Assembly: GCF_001625305.1 (NCBI RefSeq)
Contig: NW_017804254.1
Location: forward strand, 854,544 to 918,543
From: Branchiostoma belcheri
Lineage: Eukaryota; Chordata; Leptocardii; Amphioxiformes; Branchiostomatidae
Reading direction: 5' to 3'
DNA length: 64,000 nt
This document shows positions 1-14,000 of the stretch, one piece after another. Position numbers and translations under genes: made by a program. Under the pieces are notes generated by a model. The model was not told the DNA's origin, searched no databases, and saw only the letters and a program-made list of their open reading frames with translations. Position 1 is the first letter of the stretch, and each line of letters starts with the position of its first letter.

Positions 1-408
1 CGAAGACAGACATGAGGAAGATCAACTCATTTCACAACAGTTGTCTACGTAAGATCTGCAACGTCTTCTGGCCAAACAAGATCTCCAACGCCGAACTTTA
101 CAACAGAACTGGCTGTAGGAAACTCACCACTGAGATCACTGGCAGAAGACTCAAGTGGCTAGGGCATGTACTGAGGATGCCTGACAACAGGATCCCCAAA
201 GTCGCCCTTAGCTGGAGGCCAGAAGGAAAGAGGAAAAGAGGCAGACCAAAGACCACATGGAGGAGAACGGTGTCGGACGACCTGGCGGCCATGGGTCTGA
301 ACTGGAGAAGTGTCAACAACATGGCGCAGGACAGACCCAGATGGAGGAAGAAAGTCATGGCCTTATGTCTCACAAGGGACGAAGAGGATAAGTAAGTAAG
401 TAAGTATA
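1..408 (+). mobile_element. Non-LTR retrotransposon, 3' end (C-terminal part of reverse-transcriptase ORF plus TAAG tail)
   Basis: An open frame from 12 to 395 encodes the Arg/Lys-rich C-terminal region that follows the reverse transcriptase domain in many animal non-LTR elements. Landmarks are a CLRKICN segment, GHVLRM, and a PEGKRKRGRPKTTWRRT stretch followed by a Trp/Arg-rich end. The stop is inside a (TAAG)n tract at about 389-405, which looks like the short tandem-repeat tail of RTE-type elements. The frame is open to the left window edge, so the 5' part is outside. The copy at 25752-26412 shares the same motifs and the same tail. It lies antisense to TTC17, downstream of exon 21. The clade is inferred, not proven. 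Confidence 0.8.
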
Positions 409-528
409 AAATATAAAGTCAATGCAATTCAGGTGCACTAGATACTCCTGCTATGTTGTTTCATTAGAATGAAATTGAAAATTGAAATTGAAATAAAACA
501 AACAAACAACACAACACAAGAGCCTTAC

Positions 529-3500
529 CAGGGTTAGCAGCAGGGATTTGTGGCCCGTTGACAGGTAAGGAGGGACTTGGTGCAGAGTCCTGGAGGACAG
601 CCACACTCTTGTCATCACAGGACTCTCCTACCAGTAACTTGTCTGCACTGTTCTCAGCAATGTTCTGCAACAAAATAAAGTAAAATTCAAAAATAATGTA
701 GGGAAAGGGTGTTCACAAAACAAAGCATCCATGATAGAGAAACATATGGTGATTCAAGTGAAAGCTACAATGATCTTTCCCTGTACAGCACCAGTTACAT
801 TGGCAAATATCAACTGTGTATCAAGCCCATCAAAATTTTAGAATCATTCTGCTACTTTGCTCACAACCAATCCCCAACAATGGTCATTGCCGGGTTGGTA
901 GTAACCGTGGTATTCTACTCTGTTTGCTCCTCTGATCACATCCATGCAGAATATATCTTTTCTTACTTCAATTTTCAAAATTCATAATCACCTGGCTCAG
1001 ACGACTTTTAAAGATCAGTAGGCAACCTCACCAACAAACTCCCAACCACGGTCTGGAGAAGGTTATTTGTGACAGGACCTTAAATGAGACCCTTGTACAT
1101 GTAGCTATCCATGGAAGCAGTACATGTACCAGCTTAGCACATTGACAGAATGTACTGTGCCTGCATGAAACCCTGATTTTTCACAGTTTTCAAATGGATG
1201 TTTGGTCACTGTTGCAACAAAGGTTTGCCTGTTGCAGAGGATATCATTTCTGACATAACATTTGGAAACTACAGACAGGATGTTAGCCTTACACGTTTCT
1301 GTAGCGAATATGACCTTATATTACGTAGATGCTCTGGCAAAATGCCATGCATAATACATTACAAATTTTGTGCAGGTGCAGAACGTTCTGTGGATGTGCT
1401 TACCAGCTCCTCCTTCAGGGTGTCCAGATCCACCGTCCCCTCAAAGTTCACCACCCCCATCTGTAGTAGATCCTGATCCAGATCTGAGGCCTTCACCTGT
1501 ACTGTGATCTGTGGGATCAACAGGGATCTGGTTAGAACAGGGACTAGTGGTAACAGGAATGTGTTCTGAGCTCCTTTCTTTAGACAATTTAATTCCTTAG
1601 ATCATTTTGAAGTTCAAAGGAGGGGGAGAAAGAAGCCTTGAACATGGAGGGGCGACTGTGGTGATGTTTGCCATTCTTTTTTTCTGAATACACTAGTTAG
1701 AGTCAGTTCTATGTTGTACTTCACCAAATTGTCACAAAGAGACAATCATGGTTTTCTTGTGGCTAGAGACAGAGACAGATTGACAGACTAGAGACAGAGT
1801 GATGCAATCTTAGTATTATTAGTCAACATAAAAAATACAGGTCTCAATACATGGCCCTGTCCTTGGTGCTGAATTAGTGATTATGAGAAGAATACACTGG
1901 CATCTTCTTTCCACCACCAGGACTTCTGCATGTAGCTAGAACTTTGCAACTTTGCTGTAAACCAATGATTAGCCAGGAGTGTTACAATCAAGGCTATTGG
2001 TTACATTAGCACATGATAGAAAAGAAAAGAATGATACAGACCTAAAGTATGTACAGAACTAAAGTTGAACAAACAGCAATGACAAAGCCTAAAGCAGAAA
2101 GGATTCTGTGAGTCTCACCCAGTGTGAGTTGGGGTCCCCCTGGTCCACAATGGTTTCTGATTGGTCCAAGATGCGGAATCCGTGAACATTCATCGTCTTT
2201 CCCTGTAAATGTATAACACAAAGACAGCCATTATTTATACATGAAGGTCAATTTAAAACTGTACTTGCTTAAGAGGTGGGGGGGGGGGGCGATAGACATG
2301 CTCTTGTTTAAAGTTAAAACTTTAGCTCCAACACAAAGTTCTCTCACCTAGAGCTTTCAAACAGTCACTCTGGTCTTCCTCAGTAGACTGTGTTGACTCC
2401 ACACTTCAAAGAAGCCATGTGACAAGTCTCACTGGGTCAGTCTACTGAGAAAGACCAGAGTGACTGGTCGAAACTGAGAAAACTTCTTTGTGTTGGATCA
2501 AATGTTTTAACTTCAAACAAGTAGCTACAAACACAGATGAACTTTCATGATGCTTCAATCTTGTTCTGTTGCACACCCAAAGGCACCATGGGAGGTCAGA
2601 GGTCACACAAGGACACACCTTACCTGATATAAGGATACAAACTGACATGCCAATTTTTTTTATCTCCTGAATTTGTAGAAAGTTTACACAGTGCATTATT
2701 TGCAACCTCATGCCAAACATTCAATTTCTTGTCACTTTTTCTCCAGTCTGAAAAAAATCGATGACATGCAAAGTCCTCTAAAGCACACTTTTCAAGACAT
2801 CTGTTGCACTACTTTCAAAAATCAGTCTGTTGTACAAAACTTGTCAGTCAATTCTCAATCACACCTCCTGACAGTGCATCCCTTCCTCCATACCCAACAT
2901 GGCTTTCTGGGGGGAAAAAGATTCTGTCAATTTGGAAAATAAATCTTCTCATTAACTACATGTAAGAACACAAAAACAAGCCTGTGGCTGCTTGAGATGG
3001 GTACAGAAAAATAATGCTTGCCTGCAAAATAAATTTGGAAAGCAATTTTTTCTGGTCTAACCCTAAAATCAAGTACAAAATGTATACTTCCCAACTTTGT
3101 TGCTCTATGGCATGAATAGTTTCCTCCTAGAAATCAGGAGAAACATGACAGTGAAAGAGCAAACTTATGAATGCCAGCATGGTCCATTAGTTCTATGCGT
3201 CCTCACCAGTAATTTGATGGTTCCTTTTGGTCCTTCTGGTGTCAGATCCAGTTGGATGCTGGACTCATCTGACTCCAGGTCCATTGGAGTACCGTCCTCC
3301 ACCAACTCAGCATCCACTACAGCCTCTATAACCTCCTCCTCTTCCTCCCCAGTCTCACTAGTAAGCTCTGTAGTCTCCTCAAGTGGATCCTCTTCCTTAG
3401 CTGCTGCCTCCTCATCTGTTCCCACCAGTTCATCCTCCTCGTTTTTGGTCTCCTCCTCCCCACTGTTGTCCTGCTCCTCCCCACTGCTGTCCTCCTCTTT

Positions 3501-4976
3501 GTCACCTTCATCCTTCTCATCATTGTGCTTGGTGTCGACACTGGCATTGTTTTCTTCCTGTGTTCAAAAGGAGAACAGTTTTAGGGCACAATTAGTTTGA
3601 CCCCAAAGAAAAAACAATTCTGAACTAGACTTAGTAGTTTTCAAACATTTCTACTTAACAGGGGTTTGGTAGGCATTTGTCTTTCATGTGCAAATTTATT
3701 ACATGTGATGCCATACAAATTTGGAAATGTGGAATAGATGGTACAAGTTGCCCCATTCACGTTACAATTTTTAATGCAGAAAATACTAATCTGAAGAATA
3801 TCACCATAATATTATGATTATCTTGTTGAATATTTCTCCTCTCTCTCTCGCCTCCCCCTTTTTTCTGTACTTTTCTTTCTCATCTTTTCTCTCCCCATCC
3901 AATCACCCTACTGTTTCCCCTGATAACTGTTCTCTCTCCTCTCGTCCATACCTTTAGATATTTGGTATGTCCAGGCATCTCCATACAGGCTGGAGCTGGA
4001 GCCAGTGGTTGACCATTCCTGGGTTGGTTACACTTCTGACAGGCAGGCTTCTGGCAGCGCGGCTGTGGTCCGCCATGCGGCACGATGCAGAGGGCCTCGC
4101 CTGGGGCCAGGACCATGGGCGGCCGGCACTGCTGCTTGCACTGTGCTGGGTTGTGTTGAACAAAATTCTGGCAGGCTGGCAGGGAAAAGAAACAGTGTAT
4201 GAGCTCCCCCTGGCAGAATACAACTGAACTGCAAGACTGTAAATCATGGCAACAGTGTTAAATTATGTTTACTGTGGGATCTGCTTGGCAAGATTGTCAG
4301 TGTTAGATGTTGTATTTTGTTGATATGATCCTACAATGCTTGTATTTTATACTTCTTGATATATGAGTTTGATACAAATACTATCCCCTTCCCACTTCAA
4401 GTTCAAGCTTCCCTAAAAGTTTAATTCCATTTTTTCGTTTTAAATCCCTTACCAATCCTGTTCATGGCAGGTGACTTCTCCTGAGGGCGGACATTGTAGA
4501 ACTTCTTGTAGCAGCGTAGGATCCGCAGCGTCTCAAAGGCTTCTGTGTAGGAGGGGTCGATGTCCAGGGCTGTCTCCAGCGACTCCATGGCCTGCTCCAT
4601 CTGACCCTTGGCTGCCTTGGCCGTGCCAAGAGTGAAGTGGGTGATGGGCTGGAACAACACCAACCTGAATTAGGACTTTCCTCCAGACCAGACATCAGCA
4701 CATCTACCTAAATTTCTAACCTACATTGTACCATAAAGTAAGGCAGGGGTTTTGCTATTTGATGACCAGTAGCCTAAGTACATTGTACATCATGCTTCCA
4801 GTACAAACCAGGCAGAGTAGTACTTAGTCAAGTAGAAGTAGTACTGTAGTTACTGTAGTAGTAGTACTGTAGTTACTGTAGTAGTAGTACTGTAGTTACT
4901 GTAGTAGTAGTACTGTAGTTACTGTAGTAGTAGTACTGTAGTTACTGTAGTAGTAGTACTGTAGTTACTGTAGTAG

Positions 4977-5014
<38 letters not shown>

Positions 5015-8000
5015 GGTGGTGGTGGTGGTGGTAGTGGAAGTATAGTATTAGTAGCAGTTGTAGTTAGTACTGTAGTGGACTAGTTTATTAGTACATATCT
5101 ATATACTAAACAATGTTCAGAGCGGATCTGCTTTCTGTATGTAACTACCATTGGTCAGGCCTCTGGAAGGATCATTCATCATCATCATGGAGGCCCTATA
5201 TATATGTATCAGCCCCTAATACTAGTGATATTAACAGATTAAGTAACAGGCTAGATGACCAGATGGTTTCTAGAATTAACATCTATAATGTTCTAAACAC
5301 AAAATGGTCATGAAAATCTTACTTCCAACTCAGGAGTGACATTCACATTTTATTCCCCTTTGACAAATTCTAAATCTTGGGGTAACATAATTATAAATAT
5401 GGCGTTCTCATAAAAGTTTACATGAAAGTGTTATCTTCAATCAAACTTGTAATCTATTATTCAATTTTGTCTGAGCCTGACCCCTTTCTTTGTGACCTCA
5501 ATCAATGAAAGCAGCCAGCACAATTTTAGTATATCGCAAATAAACAAAGGCTCAAGCAAACAAACAATCTACAAGTCGGTGTCACTGTCACCTCGGTGTC
5601 GTTGAAGCGTAGAGCCTCGTGTAGCAGCGTGATGGCGTCGTCCACTTTCCCGATCTGGTGCAGCACGTTGGCCATGTTGACCAGCGGCACGTCCGTGTAC
5701 TGTGACGGTACAAAGTGCAGCGCCCGCCGGATACACTCGATGGCCTGGTACGGGTTCCCCGCCACGCGCCAGTACAGACCGGCCAGGTTAAACAACGTCC
5801 AGAGGGGCTCCGCTTTCTGTCAACAACCACATCAACCAACATCACTTGTTTTAGAAAATACAGTAGCAATATGCAGGAACTAGTAAACTTATACCTTTTG
5901 TCATCTACAGTCAATTTTAACTCACAATAAGCACTGGAATAACATGATGGACATTATGTTATATCAAATAGACAATCATGTCAGATCTCATTTTGTAATA
6001 TGAGTACCAAATAAAAATTCTAGTCCAAAACTCATCACAGTAGACTTTGTCATACCAATAGATATTGTCATACATCAATCATCAATATGCCATGGCTATT
6101 AATGGTTATAGATGTTAATTGTATCAACAGAATTCAAATATTTTTCTCTACTGTTTTTTTTTTTCAAAGAAACATTCAATTTGCCAAACCATGAAGAATG
6201 ATAGAAATAACTGTACCTAAGCCATATAATCAAGAAATACTAATTGGCATATGGATGTTATCTTCAGTTATGGTATCTCAAGAATACCAGGTCCTCATGG
6301 GAAAAGCCACATATTTTTTTGAGAGGGCAGCATCCAAAATTTGAGATTTGAGATATTTTTCCCACTCAAGGTTTCTCTTAAAACTTGCTGCTATTTCTGA
6401 ATACAAGGCAGTGTTGCAAAATTGCATGCAAAATGAGATACATGGTGGGCAGAAAAATTAATAAAAAAACATTTTCTAATATGTTGTTATATACATATTC
6501 TGCACACATGCTACCTACTGTATGTGCAAAACAGACACCTTGCATAAATTAAAATACATTACACAAAATGCAACACATGCAACTAGACTACAGACACATG
6601 CGGGCCAGGGTATGGGTTAGCTGCATATCAACCTCTAAATTTCTGGTTCTTAATGATCCACCAAAATCAACAATTGTTGACAATTTCATTCCATCCAAAA
6701 GTGATTCATTGAAGTAAGTCTTTTAGCATTCTTTACATATGATATATATTTCGTTAACTACAAATGTAGTATAAAGTTATATGTCTTCAACTGAATCTTT
6801 GCATTTTAAAATAATATATGACTTACAACGTATAGTCTTCAAAAGCTGAAAATTGATTGAATTTATTCAATTTGTAATTGAGGATGGTGTGGTGATTATT
6901 GGAACAACATTTAAATTTTGTGATATTTGAGCCATGGAAAATAGATTCAATAATATCATTTTATTGATTTTAAACTTCCAAAGATATATTTTGTTTGCAT
7001 ACACATATACCTTAATCTGTATCATAACAAAATTAGGTACAAATACATTTTTGTCAAATCTACAAATCAATGTTAATCAGCTCAATAGAGGTTTTTCTCT
7101 GTGAAATTTATCATGTATCCCTGAGTGTATATTTCATTCATTGGAAAGAGGTGATTTTGTGCTTGTTAGTTTTTCAGAAGAGCATGCAGTGTTAAATTGG
7201 TCACGAGCAAGATTTTGAGTAGCATTTTGGGTGATGTGTAACTATACCACCCCTGCAATTTAGTGATATGACCCAGATATCAGTCACTTTGTCTGAATTT
7301 GGACCAGTCCACTCAATAAACAGGGGTGGTCAGGGTGATTTTTTTCCCACACAAATGTACCTTGCGCAGTGCCAGATCCACTCTCCTTCCCAGCTCCCGT
7401 TCACTTTCTGACCAATCAATCTCACCCTCTGATCTTGTACCCAGGGTGGCATGCTGCCGCCAAGCCTATACAAATCCCACCACCAACCAGAGCATGCAGC
7501 GTAGCCAGGCACGGCACCGCACATACAGCACAAGACAGCAAAAGAAATATACAGAACTTAAAAAGAAAACATTTAAATGAAGAGGGGTGGCGGATGCTGC
7601 AAAGCAATGTGCCTCCAACAACAGAATAATCCATTTCATAGTAGTTTCCAGTCTCCCTAATTTCAATGAACATATTTTTCATCTTTCAAAAGTGATGAAA
7701 ACAGTCTTAAAAAGTGATTTTGAACTTTTTCGTTCACATTTTTAATAGCCAAATTATCAAGGAGGTACATGATTTGAAAGTATCCACCACCTACATCCAC
7801 CACATTTACAGCTAATACATGCAATTACTGATAGAGCACCAAATGAACGTTCACTTGCACTGGGTCTACCTTCTCGATAGCTGACAGAATACGCTGACCA
7901 ATTTCTTCGGTGTGAACGTTCTCGGTGGTACGATACGCGGCCAAAATGAGAGGCTTCCATAGAAGTGGTGGTGTGAAGAAACAACATACAGTTAGGCATA

Positions 8001-11000
8001 ACAAAGCTGTTAAACTGGTGTGGACAGACATATTCAGTTAGGCCATTAAAGCAGATACAGCTACACAGAACAAAAACTTGTTTTTTCTTTCATCAATTAT
8101 AGTACACTTGATATACATATATGTAATATATACTGTAATTATTTGTATGATGTAACAGTATCTACACAAACAGGTAAGAATTCTACTAGCTTTTGCAATT
8201 TTCTTATACCCAAAAATAAAGTTTGAAGCCTCTTCGTCAAATGGAATCTTGCTGTTTTTGTTCTTGTTGATTTTTTTTAGCTTGGAACAAACAAACAAAC
8301 GATTCAACGTCTGAAACACTATTTCCATACCATTTTCATGTGGTTGTCCAGGACCTTTTTGGGGAGTTTCTCCCGCTTGCCTACCCCGTCCACGTGATCG
8401 TACGCGGTCTGGGTGTATGGCAGGTCGACGACGGTGGTGCAGACCGGTTTGTACCAGGGGAGGGCGTGCTCCTCTTCCTCTGTCAGCTGGACCGCTTCAT
8501 TCAACAGCTGGTGCATCCTGAAGCACAGGGATGAACCAATCTTTACTAACATTCAGTACACCAATAATAAGTCTTAATGTAATTACAACGTAGGGAAGAC
8601 ATACACGCAATGTACTTAATCATTATGATAACACTGTGGTTACGATTTGGATTGACACTAGCTTCGGTGTAGTTTGACTCATTATACATGTAGCTAACGA
8701 GGTCGATAATGAGCAAGTGAGTCCACACAGTATAACAGATGATTAGCACATTGATTTTATGACAGTTGATTTTACGACATGCCATTTGAAACATCATAAG
8801 AAACTAGCATGTCCTGAAGAAGAGATATCACAAATAGAAGTTCTGCTGCAGTGACATAGAAAGCTACAGGGAGGTCAAAATTAAGTTTTCCTTCATTTTG
8901 CCAGCACCTACCCACATACCAAATATCATGTAACTGTTATGCTGGCCACAGACACAGACAGACAAACGGCAACTAAAACAGGACAATTCTCTGCCCCTAC
9001 TATCAGTCAGGTCTTCCACCATTCTGACACTTACTGGAATCCCTTGTTCTCTGGTGGCAGGTATGTGGTGGGGAACTCGTTCCACCCCGGCAGCCGCTGA
9101 ACCTTCGCGTCACACTCCTCCCGACTGGGCCACAGGGGGTCCCTGGGGGAGGGGGGCATTTGAAGAAACCAGTTGGTGAAACTTTCAATGATGATTTAAT
9201 CCGGTCTACGTTGTTTAAAGTCTACTACTGCAAAGGGCTAAAAGACTGGTGAAAAAATATTTTTTTCTAAGAAACAATCTACTACAATTTTTTTAAAAGG
9301 AAACAGTGCTGACTGACATACCCATAAGTGACTCAGAGATAGCCAAATAAAATTCATTATACTTTATAGACAAGTTCAATATGGCCATTCCAGTAACTAT
9401 AAAAGCACCACTGACAAACTTGGTTTCTGTACTACATAATATACATACTGTATAAGTGGGTAACAAGTTCATTTGTTATACATGAAAAGCTTGCTAACTT
9501 TAAATTGGAAAATCACACGCTGTAATTTTACTATTGCAACAGTCAGGCAATGCCATAACAGTGAGTCAAGTCACTCACCTGTACTGGTCATACGCTAGTT
9601 TGTTGTCTGCAGGGGGTGCAGAGTCAGGGGTTGGGGTGCCTACAGGGGGGCTGTCTGCCACGCCATGTGGGGGGAGGGGCTGAGCCGGCAGAGGGGGCTT
9701 TCTCTCACTCTGTTTAAATGGAAGGTTACACAACATATTGAGTAGATATGTTCTTTCATAATGCATTGAAGGAATACAACCTCACTGGTCTATTGTTGAA
9801 TACACTGTACCTTGCATCGTTTATCAGTATTGAATAGGTTAGAATTTAGTCATGAAAGAGGCATTTGATATTCTGTACACCAGTGTACAAAATACTTTTT
9901 TGCCCAGTGGGCAACCTACAGCAAAAATTAGGTTGCCCATCAGAATTTTAGGTTGCCCCGACTATAAGTTACTACTTTCCTGAAATTAAGCAATGTTACA
10001 TACATAAGCCTTTCACAATATTTCTAACAGCCTTTAGTTAACCGATACTAGTAATAGCCATTAATACATACCTAAAATTAAAATAAAGCATCTGCCGGAT
10101 ACAGTGGTGCAAGCCAATTGGGCATGATTTGGGGGGTGGGGGGCATTCTTAAAATCCTGGTAGCACACTGGGCTACCTATGTTCAAAAATAGGTTGCCCC
10201 AAGTAAAATTTTGTTGCCCTGGGCAACTGGGCAACCAGGTATTTTACACGCTGTACACTGAACTGAATTGAGAAATTCATGAACTAACCAAATACAGATT
10301 TGATCTACATATAATTATTGCTAAATATCTTCAATAATTGCTCACCAGTACTGGAGTGTCCTTGACCTTGGGCGGGATGATGCTGAAGTTACAGACGACG
10401 ATCTGCTTCCCATACTCAACCTTCATGGTGCACTGCTGCTGGTCTTCTTCTGGAGCAGGGTGCACAGGTGCACAACATGGTTACAGGAGACAGCACAGGT
10501 GCACAACATGCTTACAGGAGACAGCACATGTGCACAACATGCTTACAGGAGACAGCACAGGTGCACAACATGGTTACAGGAGGCAGCACAGGTGCACAAC
10601 ATGCTTACAGGAGGCAGCACAGGTGCACAACATGGTTACAGGAGACAACACAGGTGCAAAACACGGTTACAGGAGACAGCACAGGTGCACAACATGGTTA
10701 CAGGAGACAACACAGGTGCAAAACACGGTTACAGGAGACAGCACAGGTGCACAATATGGTCAGGAAAAACATTCCTGGTGCAAAACAAGTTGTAGGACTG
10801 GTGAAATACAAGGTTGTAACAGACAGCACTTGTGCAAAAAAAGGAGCCAAAATAGGTGATTCATGTGCAAAACAGGCTTAAAACAGACAGCAAAGAACAA
10901 TAAAATAGAGATGCAAGGAGGCTCTGGTTCAAAAGAGGCTAGGTACAAAACAATATAGTGCAAAACAGATTTATAGCAAGCAACAGCACTGAAGAATGCT

Positions 11001-14000
11001 CCTAAAGAAAACTTACAGCAGGCAACATCCAAACAGCTGCAAAACTCTCTTACCCAGTCGCCCCTCGCTGGTTCCCTGTCGTTGGTACTGTAGGTGCGAC
11101 TCGAACTGCAGTGCACGCTGGGACTGCTGGTTGTCGCGGACTGCGATCTGTTCCAAGTACACCTCATGCAGCCGCTGGTACTCCTTCAGCTCACTCAGGG
11201 TCCTCTCCAGAGACCTGCAGCAAACACAAACATCTGATACTCTGAACTGTATGTCGGAGGTGGTTGACTGAGAATCTGTGGTGCCCAAACAGTCAACCAG
11301 ATCAAGAGATAGACGATGATGATGATGTATGTACAATGTAGTAGTAACATTAACCTTTACCAAACTGACTTATTTCTTAATCTTGTTGCCACTGTCACCA
11401 ACATCTTGGGAAGTACCATACAGGTACTACCTAACAATGAAGGTAGAGGTTTTTTTTTCATTCACTAAAACTTCTTTTATTCTATTACTACTATGCTACT
11501 TCATATGTAACATCATCAGTATGCATTTAGCCCCATGGGCACGAACATGCAAATAAAGATTACGATTATGAAAACTAATGATAGCTCCGAGAAGCAGGAG
11601 ACAGATTCAGTATAAGCATGAAGACAGAAATGAAAAGCAAATCAAAGGAAAGATCTGGCTCAGACCATCTCAGAGGAGAGAGACATTGCCTACGTATCAA
11701 GCAACAAGTAAAGATAAAAATGTCAGGCTAGGTTTTGTACAGATCACAGATCACTTAGAAAAGATGGTCTTTAACCCCTGACCTGTGTTGAGCCTCTAGA
11801 GCCTTCTCTAGTTTGAAGTGGCACAGCACAGCATGGCGGCGTTTGATGGCGGCGTCAAAGTCCCGCTGTAGCTCGATCGTCTTGTCGAAACACTCCACGG
11901 ATCGGTTGTACTCACTCAGCACCTGTAGAGGCATGGTCAACAACAGTCTAGTCCTTCAAAACACAAATTCAACTAGAAAGGTAACATTTGCAAAACAACT
12001 GAATAATGTTTACCTTCGCATATCGTCTGCTCTGCTACACATTCACATATATGGTGGCAGGAGTCTAAATCCCTCCTACTATAAAAATGCTACATTATGT
12101 AACCCAACACCAGTTACCATGGTGAGAGACAGTCTGGTTCAGGTCATTGACCAGGTCAGTTTTTGGAATAGAAGAAGAAGAAACAGCAATAACGATATGC
12201 TTTCCTTCCGTAAACATATTTAAGAATGGATTCCAGTTAAACCTCCCCCTACTACAAAGCACAAAATTTAACATGCTTTACAATTACATTTACTAAGGAT
12301 GCATTTCATGATCAGTTGAGACCAGATAGACCAGTTCCCCATCGAATACACACAAAAGTTCCAACCATACTTCTCTCACATGGTTGCCAAAGTGTGCATG
12401 CCAAAGACGTGTTAAGTGTGATTTTTGGTATTAAGGTTTCTGGATTTGTCAAACCTGCCCATGTTTTTGCACGATACCTGATATCGTCTGTGTGTGTCAT
12501 CTAGCACAATGACTTAACAATAGCCCTTCTAGCACAAGGATGAGTCCATAGTTGTCGGAAGTAATTTGGGTGTTCCCGAACAATGGTATATAGTGATTGA
12601 GAGCGGATTTAGTATGCTAAGCCAGGCTTTGGGGCTTCTGGGTCACTGTCCCGGCCCCATGACCAAAATTGTGATAAAGCCTTATCAATTTGATACATTG
12701 TTTCTTGGATTTTTTTCAGAATAAATATGAAGCAATGGCGAAAAAAAAAAACAGACCTAGGCATCCTATGATAGCCCCAAATGCTATGATAGGAGCCATG
12801 AAGGCAACATGGTCTGTAATTTGAACTTCAAACACAAAGATGGAAAAAAACTGTGAAGAGAACTATGAAGAGAAGGGACCTCCTTCAACTGTTGGGGCCA
12901 AAATATGAGCATTTTGGAGTTGATTCAGAGGCTGAAATGCTTTTTTTTTTCCAAATCAGAACAAAATGAAGTGGGTGAATCCTTGAACCAGCAAATTAAA
13001 TTGGTGTAGCCTAAGTCAGACTTTTCTTCCTGCCAGACTGCTTTGGGGCATGTCTGTTGAACTTTGGGCTTTAGACAACTGCTATTGTCATACATGAAAG
13101 GATTTCACAAGTCTGTTTAAAAGGTACAGGCTGTTGGACGTTTGCCCATGTTACTTTGTCTGAATGCTATAATTAGGGCGTGTTACACTTTTCCCACAAG
13201 CATATACACACAGCAGATTTCTACCAGCTTGAGTTGACTCGAAGTCAGCAGTATGTAATGTACAATGTAATACTGTACAGTGTCTGAAATTGCTTTCTTT
13301 GAATTTGATTCACTAATGAGTGTCTGTAATCTAACTTAGAGAAAGAGTGCTTCTTAAATTGAATAGATTTTAATAAAATTATAGATTTTTGCTTCATTTT
13401 GCTTTAACTGTAATGCTAGGGGAGACTGTGTGGTATATACATGTAGTGTAATAAAATATCATTTCTCCAACCGTGCAATGAATTAGCAACAGAAATATGT
13501 CAGGGCTCAAAATACCACCTGCGCATATGTAGGTTAATGCAGGTAACACGATGGTCCCGTTGCTATGTTAAAATCCTCGTTGCTAAGCAAATAGGCCCCG
13601 CCCACAACCCGGTGCGCAGTGAGCAGCGGCAGTGTTCAGATAAACAACACAACTTTCGCCCAATATAACGCACGATGCGATTATGAAGTTAGAAAAAGAA
13701 TCACGCACACACACAAAAAAATTAGTTCGCTCCCGATATATGTATAAAATAAGAAATGACAACGTAGAATGCAATTCAAATTTCCCGCCGACTGTACGTG
13801 CGTACATGAGGTCATTTTGGGTCATTGAACTTTAACCTACCGCTACATTTCGCTAATTTACGCATCAAACATATGTTTTATCCATACTGTAAACTTTAGG
13901 ACCTTTAAATTCCATTTCTCTTGTAGAATTTTTGTTGTCTGTTAGTTTTTAACTTATTTTGTCGATTTTCTAGTATGTTTTCTCCCATAATTCCATAACG

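Noticed and set aside
3097..3600. Ser-rich 167-codon plus-strand ORF
   Set aside because: It is the antisense of the acidic TTC17 exon 18 (GAG/GAA codons read as CTC/TTC); no start context or homology.
10338..10881. Plus-strand ORFs of 111-173 codons with Cys/His/Gln-rich repeats
   Set aside because: All three frames are open through the same 31-bp DNA repeat, and the region overlaps TTC17 exon 10 on the other strand; they are by-products of the minisatellite.
10462..10990. CRISPR-like regular repeats
   Set aside because: The units are contiguous with no unique spacers, and the genome is eukaryotic.
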